DNA from: Flavobacteriaceae bacterium UBA5079
Lineage (GTDB): Bacteria; Bacteroidota; Bacteroidia; Flavobacteriales; Flavobacteriaceae
DNA: 5,762 nt
NCBI GenBank assembly: GCA_002414705.1
Contig: DIAL01000111.1
Span: 1-5,762, forward strand
Reading direction: 5' to 3'
Within the stretch, counting starts at the first letter, position 1, and every line of letters begins with the position of its first letter. The position numbers and the translations under genes are program-made. A model generated the notes under the pieces. It had not been told where the DNA came from and did not search any database. It saw only the letters and a program-made list of their open reading frames with translations. Positions 1-5,762 of this stretch are shown piece after piece.

Positions 1-58
1 TTATTACATGGCTTAATAGTTTCCTTTTTTTAATACAACAATACTCCATAAATAAATC

Positions 59-66
59 TACCTTTG
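59..66 (+). promoter_or_regulatory. Bacteroidota-type -7 promoter element of the helicase gene
   Basis: TACCTTTG matches the TAnnTTTG -7 consensus used by the primary sigma factor of Bacteroidota and is followed by CAGC. Transcription would start a few bases downstream, near 70-74, leaving a leader of only about 11-15 bases before the ATG at 85. I do not see a clear TTG-type -33 element about 20 bases upstream; that stretch reads TAATACAACAATAC. Bases 1-58 otherwise hold a T-run at 24-31 and no gene. The match is by motif only; no start site has been measured. Confidence 0.6.
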
Positions 67-84
67 CAGCTCAATAAAATTATT

Positions 85-1203
85 ATGACATCATTTTCCG
101 ATTTAGGCATTCGTAAAGACTATATAAAAGCCTTAAAAGAGCTTCATATTATAAATCCAACCGAAATTCAAACACAAGCCATACCTGTTTTACTTCAAAA
201 AGAAACAGATTTAATTGGTTTGGCACAAACCGGAACTGGAAAAACTGCGGCTTTTGGCTTACCTATATTACATCAAATAAATCCTAATAAAGGAGAAATT
301 CAAGCGCTAATTTTGGCACCAACGCGCGAGTTGGTTCAGCAAATTCAAAAGCAACTTTTTAAATTTACGAAATACTGCGATTATAAAATTTTTGCTGAAG
401 GTTTGTATGGAGGCGAAAAAATAGACAAACAAATTAAAGCTTTACAGCGCACAACGCATATTATTGTTGCAACACCTGGACGTTTATTAGATTTAATAGA
501 TCGTGGTAATATAGATATAAAAAATATTAAAACATTAGTTTTAGATGAAGCTGATGAAATGTTAACCATGGGTTTTAAAGACGATTTAAATCGTATTTTA
601 ACATTTACCTCTGGAAAACGTTCTACTTGGTTATTTTCGGCAACTATGCCAGAAGAAATCAAGAAAATGATAAAAACCTACATGTCGCCAAAAGCGATTA
701 AAATAGAAGTAAATAGAAATAGTTTGGTGAATGCCAATATTACACATCAATTTATTAGAACGTCTATAAAAGGGAAAGTATCTGTTTTAGTTAATTTATT
801 AGAAAGCTTTAAAAAACAACGTGGTATTATTTTTTGTAAAACAAAAGCTGGCACACAAAACTTAACAGAGGCTTTGTTAAATGAAGGGTTTTTAGTTGGT
901 GCATTGGAAGGCGATATGCAACAAAAAGAACGCGATAAAGTGATGCGTGCTTTTAAAAATGAATCCGTACAAATATTAGTATCTACAGATGTTTCGGCAC
1001 GAGGTATTGATGTTAACGATTTAGCATTTGTAATTCACCACCAGTTACCAGAGCATTTAGAATATTATACACACCGAAGCGGAAGGACTGCAAGAGCTGG
1101 TAAAAAAGGACGTTCTATTGCCTTAATTTTAGATGATGAACGCAAATTAATTCAGAATATTGAGCATACTTTAGGCATTCAATTTACAGAATTCCATGTG
1201 TAG
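85..1203 (+). CDS. DEAD-box ATP-dependent RNA helicase (RhlE-like, minimal core)
   Basis: Cytoplasmic ATP-dependent helicase expected to unwind short RNA duplexes during ribosome assembly, mRNA decay or cold adaptation. All family motifs are visible in the 372-residue product: Q motif (F4 and PTEIQ 25-29), motif I AQTGTGKT (47-54), Ia PTREL (79-83), GG (109-110), Ib TPGR (130-133), II DEAD (154-157), III SAT (185-187), IV around GIIFC (247-251), V DVSARGID (302-309) and VI HRSGRTARAG (330-339). The two RecA-like domains fill the protein; only about 30 residues follow motif VI, so the basic or DbpA-type C-terminal extension that gives many relatives their RNA specificity is absent. I chose the ATG at 85: an in-frame TTG at 64 would add seven residues but overlaps the promoter -7 element. 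The gene is followed by a cold-shock-domain gene on the same strand with its own promoter. The family is certain; the exact subfamily and RNA target are not. Confidence 0.95.
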   Translation: MTSFSDLGIRKDYIKALKELHIINPTEIQTQAIPVLLQKETDLIGLAQTGTGKTAAFGLPILHQINPNKGEIQALILAPTRELVQQIQKQLFKFTKYCDYKIFAEGLYGGEKIDKQIKALQRTTHIIVATPGRLLDLIDRGNIDIKNIKTLVLDEADEMLTMGFKDDLNRILTFTSGKRSTWLFSATMPEEIKKMIKTYMSPKAIKIEVNRNSLVNANITHQFIRTSIKGKVSVLVNLLESFKKQRGIIFCKTKAGTQNLTEALLNEGFLVGALEGDMQQKERDKVMRAFKNESVQILVSTDVSARGIDVNDLAFVIHHQLPEHLEYYTHRSGRTARAGKKGRSIALILDDERKLIQNIEHTLGIQFTEFHV

Positions 1204-1204
1204 C

Positions 1205-1224
1205 TTTTAATTAGGAAATTAAAA
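1205..1224. repeat. Perfect 8-bp AT-only inverted repeat between helicase and cold-shock genes
   Basis: TTTTAATT at 1205-1212 and AATTAAAA at 1217-1224 are exact reverse complements around an AGGA spacer. The repeat begins one base after the helicase stop and ends just before the putative -7 element at 1228. It could be a weak terminator of the helicase transcript, but the stem is all A/T and no clean T-run follows on the plus strand. Its position, roughly -16 to -36 relative to the next start, would also suit an operator. AT-only palindromes arise by chance fairly often in such DNA, so function is unproven. Confidence 0.4.
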
Positions 1225-1227
1225 TCT

Positions 1228-1244
1228 TATATTTGTACCCTTTG
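1228..1244 (+). promoter_or_regulatory. Candidate promoter of the cold-shock-domain gene
   Basis: TATATTTG at 1228-1235 fits the TAnnTTTG -7 consensus exactly. Immediately after it, TACCCTTTG (1236-1244), followed by CAG, resembles the helicase promoter TACCTTTGCAG but has one extra C. Either could be the real -7 element, so transcription should start between about 1240 and 1252. No convincing -33 TTG is seen. A separate promoter here means the gene can be expressed independently of the helicase upstream, although readthrough is possible because no strong terminator separates them. Confidence 0.5.
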
Positions 1245-1360
1245 CAGGAGTAACCTAAAATCTGAATTTAGGCTATAATACGATCATAGTTCTTTTTAAA
1301 CCATGCTATTATTATTTTTATTTCTTCAATTTAACCTTTAAAAATTACTACAAAATAACA
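1245..1360 (+). promoter_or_regulatory. Long 5' leader of the cold-shock gene with a small hairpin
   Basis: About 115 bases lie between the candidate promoter and the ATG at 1361 and contain no credible ORF. CCTAAA (1254-1259) pairs exactly with TTTAGG (1267-1272) around a 7-base loop. Farther on, TTTTTAAA (1293-1300) can pair with TTTAAAAA (1337-1344) over a 36-base loop, and U-rich sequence fills 1307-1332. The last 15-20 bases are A-rich and apparently unstructured, with no Shine-Dalgarno site, as is usual for Flavobacteriia. Long structured leaders are known to control cspA-type genes by temperature in other bacteria; applying that here is inference. Confidence 0.4.
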
Positions 1361-1819
1361 ATGGCAAAATCGCAACAGACTTTTAATAAAAGTGAAAAGG
1401 AAAAAAAACGTTTAAAAAAACGCGAAGATAAACGTAAAAAAATGGAAGCTAGAAAGCTTGAAAGAGAAGAAGGTGGAAGTGATGGTATCCAATTTGCTTA
1501 TGTTGACTTTAATGGGAATTTAACAGATACACCTCCAGATCCATCTTTACGCGTTAAAGTAGATGCGGAAAGTATTGAAGTAAGTATTCCAAAACGCGAT
1601 GATAGCGATGTTGAAGAATTTGATCCAGTAAGAAAAGGTAAAGTTTCTTTTTATGATAACTCCAAAGGTTTTGGCTTTATAATTGACTCTGAAGATCAAG
1701 AAAAATACTTCTGTCACGTTAGTGGATTAATTGATGAAATTGCTGAAAACGATGCTGTATCTTTTGAATTAGAAAAAGGTATGAAAGGTATGAATGCTGT
1801 TAAAGTAACACGTATTTAA
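1361..1819 (+). CDS. Cold-shock-domain protein with charged N-terminal extension
   Basis: Predicted nucleic-acid-binding protein, probably an RNA chaperone that melts secondary structure in mRNA. The 152-residue product has three parts: a very basic/acidic N-terminus (about 1-37, rich in K, R and E, probably helical), a linker with an acidic patch near 79-88, and a C-terminal cold-shock domain (about 91-152). In that domain RNP1 is intact as KGFGFI (102-107). RNP2 is variant, KYFCHVS (115-121) where CspA has DVFVHFS, keeping the F, H and S. The tryptophan before RNP1 in CspA is replaced by F97. Classical Csp proteins are about 70 residues, so the N-terminal half is an addition; this architecture and the MAKSQQTFNKSEKEKK start are familiar from Flavobacteriia. 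The ATG at 1361 has an A-rich leader. The gene follows a DEAD-box helicase, which suggests shared work on RNA. Its stop overlaps the convergent tolC-like gene by 4 bases. Confidence 0.9.
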   Translation: MAKSQQTFNKSEKEKKRLKKREDKRKKMEARKLEREEGGSDGIQFAYVDFNGNLTDTPPDPSLRVKVDAESIEVSIPKRDDSDVEEFDPVRKGKVSFYDNSKGFGFIIDSEDQEKYFCHVSGLIDEIAENDAVSFELEKGMKGMNAVKVTRI

Positions 1820-3213
1820 AGCGAAATTGTAGATAGCACATTAAACAGTGTTGCTTTGGTTTTAAAATAATCGAATTCTAAATTAATAGCTTTTAATTTG
1901 GCATCAATTAATTTTGATTCCCTTGTATTTACTAAAAATATAGAACTCTCACCAAGAAAAAACATACGCTCTTCAGCTTCTAATAGCGATTCATAATCTG
2001 TTACAATTTCACTTGTTAATGTGTTTTGTAAGGTGTAAGATTGTAATTCTTGGTTAATACTACTTATTTTATTTTGTAGTGTGACTCTGGTAGATTGTAT
2101 TTCGTATTCTGTATCTAAAAGTTTAAGCTTTGCTAATTTTAAATCTGCGCGTTCTTTTCTTAAAAACAAAGGAAGACTAACTAAAACACCGCTTTTATAA
2201 TTTGCCGTATTAAACGTGTTAACTGTTTCTGGTGTTTCTGATAAAAAATTGTATTCTAAATTTATTTTGGGCAATAAATTATTAGCTGTTAGGCGTTTTT
2301 CTATTTCCAATCCTTCATATTTATAATCTAAAGATCGCATTTTTGGATGCAGTGCAATATCAAAATTTTCTGTATCGAATTCGGATGTTCTCAAGGTGTT
2401 GTCTATTTCGAAAACCGTATCCACATCTGGTGTTATATTTGGCTGAAGTTCAATAGGTATGTTATTTTCTAGCCATAAATAATTGGACAATTCCAGAGTA
2501 GATTTAATATATTTTATGCGTGCTTTTTCTGAATTTAGCTTCCTATCATAAAGTGCTATTCTAGATTCCAAGGTATCTACAGCAGGACGCTCTCCAACCT
2601 CATAACTCTTTTTTACACCTTGAAAACGAAGTTCCGCGTTAGCAACAAAAGCTTCAAAAACAGTTTTTTCATTATAAGATCTTAACCAATTAAAATAAGT
2701 AACGGCAGCTTCATAAAGAATATTATTGACCGCTAATTGTCTATCAGCTGCAGCTTGTTCAACAAAAAGTTTAGATTGCTTTAGCATGGCCATGCGTTCA
2801 TTCATGAGGAGTCCTTTTGCTAAATTAACAGAAACACCTACGCTATATAAACCATCTGTAGGAACATTGGCTTCTGGATTTAGAAAAACACCATCATTTT
2901 CCTCAAAGTTCCCTTTAAACTCAACACCATACCACGTAGGAATTTTAAAAGTTGCATTTAACTTATCGTAATATTCTGCACTTTTAAACTTTTTCCTAGC
3001 GTAATCAACTTCAAATTTTGGATCGAAAGCACCACGAGATTTTAATAATTTAATATCACTTTCATCTATAATTAAATTAGCTTGTTTTACAACAGGATGA
3101 AATGCTTTAACGTAGCCTAAATATTCAGAAAGACTCATAACAGAATCCAAGGCATTTTGAGTAAAACCAGTTATACTAAAAAATAAAAAAAGACTAACAA
3201 TCAATGATTTCAT
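1816..3213 (-). CDS. TolC-family outer-membrane efflux/secretion channel
   Basis: Outer-membrane exit duct of the tripartite exporter; trimers of this family form a beta-barrel plus a long periplasmic alpha-helical tunnel docking onto the HlyD-type adaptor. The 465-residue product starts with a clear signal peptide (K2, hydrophobic 4-16, probable cleavage near FTQ at 17-19) and has no lipobox cysteine. The internal duplication of the family is visible: VGERPAVDTLESR (206-218) in the first half corresponds to LGESSIFLVNTRESK (420-434) in the second. Likely barrel strands are near 124-136 and 341-350, and long helices fill 140-250 and 355-465. Length fits the family. I place the start at the ATG at 3211-3213, one base after the adaptor gene's TAA. 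An in-frame ATG at 3237 would put eight charged residues before the signal peptide and overlap the adaptor gene by 23 bases. It is the last gene of the operon and converges with the cold-shock gene. Confidence 0.92.
   Translation of the reverse strand: MKSLIVSLFLFFSITGFTQNALDSVMSLSEYLGYVKAFHPVVKQANLIIDESDIKLLKSRGAFDPKFEVDYARKKFKSAEYYDKLNATFKIPTWYGVEFKGNFEENDGVFLNPEANVPTDGLYSVGVSVNLAKGLLMNERMAMLKQSKLFVEQAAADRQLAVNNILYEAAVTYFNWLRSYNEKTVFEAFVANAELRFQGVKKSYEVGERPAVDTLESRIALYDRKLNSEKARIKYIKSTLELSNYLWLENNIPIELQPNITPDVDTVFEIDNTLRTSEFDTENFDIALHPKMRSLDYKYEGLEIEKRLTANNLLPKINLEYNFLSETPETVNTFNTANYKSGVLVSLPLFLRKERADLKLAKLKLLDTEYEIQSTRVTLQNKISSINQELQSYTLQNTLTSEIVTDYESLLEAEERMFFLGESSIFLVNTRESKLIDAKLKAINLEFDYFKTKATLFNVLSTISL
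1835..1863 (+). terminator. Possible weak terminator hairpin of the cold-shock gene
   Basis: Sixteen bases after the cold-shock stop, AGCACATT (1835-1842) can pair with AGTGTTGCT (1847-1855) around an AAAC loop, with one bulged T (1851) and one G-T pair. TTGGTTTT follows (1856-1863), an interrupted T-run. This resembles a weak intrinsic terminator, but it lies wholly inside the coding region of the opposing tolC-like gene, so the sequence is also constrained by that protein. I found no comparable hairpin with a T-run for the opposite strand near the same junction. Confidence 0.25.
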
Positions 3214-3214
3214 T

Positions 3215-4570
3215 TTATTCCTTTTTTGATGATGCATTTTTTTTACTTGATGGGTTGTAATAATCCGGTGGAAAGCTATTTAATTGTCGCCATATTTCAA
3301 ACCAAATTGGCACATCATTTAATAGCGCAATTGTTCTTGCACCAGAGCCAACACGAATAGCATCTGGCCATTTATGATCCGTTTCATCTGGCTTTAGCAA
3401 AACCCTATATTTTCCATTAATACTAATGTAGTTTTCTATTGCAACTACCGTTGCTCCATAGGTTCCATAAGATGCGTTTGGCCAACCACTAAAAACAATT
3501 GCAGGCCAACCATCAAATTGTACACGTGCTTTTTCCCCAACATGTAGTAAAGGTAAATCAATAGGAGTTACAAAGGTTTCTACAGCAAAATCAAATTCAA
3601 ATGGCATGATACTAACCAATTCTTGACCTTCTTTAAATGTTTCACCTATACCACCAATTAGCGCTTTATTTATATATCCTTTTTGAGGAGCTGTTACATA
3701 AAGTAAGTCGCTTCGCATTTTGTAGTTAGTATATTCATTTTCTAATTTAGTAACCTGTGCAGATGCATCAAACTGACTAGATTGAGCTGTAAACATATCA
3801 CTTTGGGCTTTGGAAACTTTATCAGCATATTCGGCACTAATTCTACTAATTTCAACTTCGGCATTAATAACTTCATTAATACTAGCTAAAAACTTGTTTT
3901 CTTGAGAGATTAGTTTTGCTGTGTTTTCCTGTTGTTTTAAGCGTTTTTCTTCAACATCTTTAACTGCTTTTAAACCTTCCTCTTGTAGTGTAACGGTACG
4001 TTGATATTGGGTTTCAGCAATGTTTAAATTTGTTTTAGCTGCCTCTGTATCTATACTATCACTTTTAACTTTTAATTTGGCTTGCAATAATTTATTTTCA
4101 GCTTGTCTTAATTTTAGAATTTTTTCCTGACGTAATGCTACAATTTGTCTATTCAGAGCGCCAACTTTTCCTTGATATGCTTCAACTGAAGACGATTTAG
4201 CATCAATTTGATTACCTGTTCTGGATACTAATTGCGAATCAAAATATTCACTTTTCACTTCTGAAATACGAAGAATAGTATCGCCTTTTTCAACGGTATC
4301 ACCTTCTAAAACATACCATTGCTCAATACGTCCAGGTATTTGCGATTGTATAGTTTGTGGTCTTTGATTAGGTTTTAGTGTTGTAACACTTCCGTTACCC
4401 GTAATATTTTGAGTCCATGGAAGGAATAAAATAATGATTACTATGATGGCAAAACCTAACAAAAACAGATTAAAAGTTCTGTAATATTTCTTATCAAATA
4501 CCATTTTACCTGATTTGAATTGGGTCAAATCAAGTTTTTCTTTCATTGTATTGTTTGTAATATTTAACAT
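3215..4570 (-). CDS. HlyD-type periplasmic adaptor (membrane-fusion protein) of an ABC exporter
   Basis: Links the inner-membrane ABC subunit to the TolC-type channel across the periplasm. The 451-residue product has a cytosolic N-terminus (1-32), one transmembrane helix (about 33-51), a first lipoyl half-motif (72-102, with PGRI and EGDTVEKGDTIL), a long alpha-helical hairpin (about 125-285, rich in Q, K, E and A), the second lipoyl half-motif (289-322, TAPQKGYI then GETFKEGQELV) and a beta-barrel region (323-420) with two Trp-Pro pairs (DGWPAI, SGWPNA). It ends with an aromatic stretch (VPIWFEIWRQL, 420-430) and a lysine/serine tail. The N-terminal anchor rather than a lipoprotein signal, and the length, fit HlyD/EmrA-like adaptors. 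The ATG at 4570 lies 2 bases after the ABC gene's stop; a second ATG at 4546, eight codons in, is an equally plausible start. It lies between the ABC and TolC genes, evidently in one transcript. Family certain, substrate unknown. Confidence 0.92.
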   Translation of the reverse strand: MLNITNNTMKEKLDLTQFKSGKMVFDKKYYRTFNLFLLGFAIIVIIILFLPWTQNITGNGSVTTLKPNQRPQTIQSQIPGRIEQWYVLEGDTVEKGDTILRISEVKSEYFDSQLVSRTGNQIDAKSSSVEAYQGKVGALNRQIVALRQEKILKLRQAENKLLQAKLKVKSDSIDTEAAKTNLNIAETQYQRTVTLQEEGLKAVKDVEEKRLKQQENTAKLISQENKFLASINEVINAEVEISRISAEYADKVSKAQSDMFTAQSSQFDASAQVTKLENEYTNYKMRSDLLYVTAPQKGYINKALIGGIGETFKEGQELVSIMPFEFDFAVETFVTPIDLPLLHVGEKARVQFDGWPAIVFSGWPNASYGTYGATVVAIENYISINGKYRVLLKPDETDHKWPDAIRVGSGARTIALLNDVPIWFEIWRQLNSFPPDYYNPSSKKNASSKKE

Positions 4571-4572
4571 AC

Positions 4573-5762
4573 TTATTGTGTGTTAGATTTTAATTCTCCC
4601 TTTTCTAAAGCTATTATATGGTTGCAATACGTTTTCCAATTATGATTTCGTGCTACAATAATAAGTGACCATGGATTATCTTTATGAGCTAAAAACTCAA
4701 TGATTTTATTGGCTTCTGAATCTTCCACCAAATCCAACGGATCTTCTAAAATTAAAATTTTAGGTTTGGTGATAATAGCTCGCGCTAAAATTATTTTTTT
4801 AGAGGTGGTATGGGCCATGGTTCGTCCTTCAGGATGAATAATAGTTTGTAACCCATTTTTTTGTTCTCTAATAAATTCGGTTAACCATACATTGTCAAGT
4901 GCTTTGTAAATCTCCTGATCTGTTATGTTTGGGTTTCCAAATGTTATATTTTCACGAATGGTACCAATAAATGGCGTTTCTTCAGATAATGAAATACCCA
5001 ATTGAGAACGATAATAATTTAAATTAACACTCTCTAACGACATATTATTAACAATTATATTACCAGATGTAGGCTGAATAACTCCTGATATTAAACGTAA
5101 TAAGCTTGATTTTCCAGAACCACTTTTGCCTGTTATTAAAACACGGCTTTTAGGTGTAATACTGAAAGAAATTTTGTTTAGAATTGGTAGATCTCTATCA
5201 TCAACACTGTAACAAACCTTTTCTAAATCTATGGTTAAAGATTCAGATAAATTAGATTTTTCGCCATCTTGAGATTCTATAGTTTTATCTACAACTTCAC
5301 CTAATTTTTCAAATGACGTTAACACATCATAAAACGTTTCTAAACCTAAAATAAGTTTTTCAACAGATGCGATAATTAAGATAATAATAATTTCTGCAGC
5401 AACAAATTGACCAATATTCATTTCCTGATTCAATACTAAAGCACCACCAATAGTTAACAATCCAGCAGTTACAACTACTTTAAACGTTATCATTTGGATA
5501 AATTGAGTCATTAAAATTTTAAAATGACTCTCACGAGCTTTTAAATATTTTTCAACTAAAGCATCATTTTTAGTTATGGCCAAATTGGTATTTCCAGACA
5601 ATTTAAAACTAACAACCGTACGTGCAATTTCCTGAATCCAATGCACAACCATATACTTCATTTTCGATTCCTGAATACTAGTTTCTAAACCGCGAACAGC
5701 CGTATATTTTAAAACAATATATACCAACACAAAAAGAAAAACACCAAAAATGATAAAAAATG
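4573..5762 (-). CDS. ABC exporter subunit (TMD-NBD half-transporter) with degenerate ATPase motifs, 5' end outside window
   Basis: Inner-membrane component of the exporter. The frame stays open to the right edge, so the N-terminus is missing; the GTG at 5730 is only an internal valine. Numbering the 395 visible residues from 5760: a transmembrane helix at about 1-19, a cytosolic helical loop, helices at about 91-110 and 118-140, then the nucleotide-binding domain from about 175. The usual length of 550-600 suggests that 150-200 residues (three helices) are missing. Walker A is intact (GKSGSGKS, 211-218). Other motifs are not: the A-loop aromatic aligns with V186, the Q-loop glutamine with S259 (LSEETPFIGTIREN), LSGGQ with MAHTT (315-319), the Walker B aspartate/catalytic glutamate pair with E339-D340 (ILILEDP), and the switch histidine with R371 (VARN). 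Surrounding residues (ILARA, KILIL, the KGEL end) align well, so this is not misalignment or a frameshift. It probably binds ATP but hydrolyses it poorly. First visible gene of the operon. Confidence 0.88.
   Translation of the reverse strand, partial: FFIIFGVFLFVLVYIVLKYTAVRGLETSIQESKMKYMVVHWIQEIARTVVSFKLSGNTNLAITKNDALVEKYLKARESHFKILMTQFIQMITFKVVVTAGLLTIGGALVLNQEMNIGQFVAAEIIIILIIASVEKLILGLETFYDVLTSFEKLGEVVDKTIESQDGEKSNLSESLTIDLEKVCYSVDDRDLPILNKISFSITPKSRVLITGKSGSGKSSLLRLISGVIQPTSGNIIVNNMSLESVNLNYYRSQLGISLSEETPFIGTIRENITFGNPNITDQEIYKALDNVWLTEFIREQKNGLQTIIHPEGRTMAHTTSKKIILARAIITKPKILILEDPLDLVEDSEANKIIEFLAHKDNPWSLIIVARNHNWKTYCNHIIALEKGELKSNTQ

Noticed and set aside
1..58. T-run and AT-rich left edge as the terminator of an earlier gene
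   Set aside because: A T-run is present at 24-31 but I see no hairpin before it within the window.
381..662. Minus-strand ORF of 93 codons inside the helicase gene
   Set aside because: It lies wholly antisense to the strongly conserved helicase motifs, has no recognisable domain and no promoter or leader of its own; it is a shadow frame.
1798..1810. Perfect 5-bp inverted repeat TGTTA-AAG-TAACA as a terminator of the exporter operon
   Set aside because: The stem is short and AT-rich, and on the minus strand it is followed by GCATTCATACC with no T-run. It lies within the cold-shock coding sequence and is probably chance.
2726..2971. Plus-strand ORF of 81 codons inside the tolC-like gene
   Set aside because: Antisense to a well-supported coding region, with a serine-rich, family-less product; a shadow frame.
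3235..3237. Upstream ATG as the start of the tolC-like gene
   Set aside because: It would put MHHQKRNK before a complete signal peptide and overlap the adaptor gene by 23 bases; the ATG at 3211-3213 gives a normal signal peptide one base after the adaptor stop. Not fully excluded.
5728..5730. GTG as the start codon of the ABC subunit
   Set aside because: The frame is open and hydrophobic upstream to the window edge, and the visible protein lacks the first transmembrane helices, so the true start is outside the window.
1..5762. CRISPR array, tRNA, insertion sequence or attachment site
   Set aside because: No regularly spaced repeats, cloverleaf-like sequence, transposase motif or flanking direct repeats were seen; beyond the short gaps, the window is filled by five conserved genes.

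Overview
The window looks like chromosomal DNA from a marine-type member of the Bacteroidota, most likely the family Flavobacteriaceae. The evidence is strong AT richness, promoter -7 elements of the TAnnTTTG type, starts preceded by A-rich leaders rather than Shine-Dalgarno sites, and protein styles typical of that group (the MAKSQQTFNKSEKEKK start of the cold-shock protein, the HRSGRTARAG helicase motif, a signal peptide ending in FTQ). No rRNA, tRNA, CRISPR array, insertion sequence or phage gene is visible.

Left part (1-1819, plus strand): two RNA-handling genes in tandem. Bases 1-58 hold no gene that I can see. A promoter at about 59-66 drives a compact 372-residue DEAD-box RNA helicase (85-1203). 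A 157-base gap holds a perfect AT-only inverted repeat, a second promoter and a leader of about 115-120 bases with a small hairpin. Then comes a 152-residue protein with a lysine/arginine/glutamate-rich N-terminus and a C-terminal cold-shock domain (1361-1819). A helicase and a cold-shock RNA chaperone side by side suggest a module for unfolding RNA, for example at low temperature. Each gene seems to have its own promoter, with nearly the same TACC(C)TTTGCAG core.

Right part (1816-5762, minus strand): one tightly packed operon read leftwards. In transcription order it encodes an ABC-type exporter subunit (its N-terminus lies beyond the right edge), a HlyD-type membrane-fusion protein and a TolC-type outer-membrane channel, with gaps of 2 and 1 bases. 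Together they would form a tripartite envelope-spanning exporter. The substrate cannot be told from the sequence. The operon's promoter and any earlier genes lie outside the window.

The most unusual point is the ABC subunit. Its fold and Walker A are intact, but the A-loop, Q-loop, signature, Walker B/catalytic glutamate and switch histidine positions all depart from consensus. It looks like a pseudo-ATPase, which raises the question of what powers this exporter. The cold-shock gene and the tolC-like gene converge and overlap by 4 bases, both stops lying within one TTTAAA palindrome.
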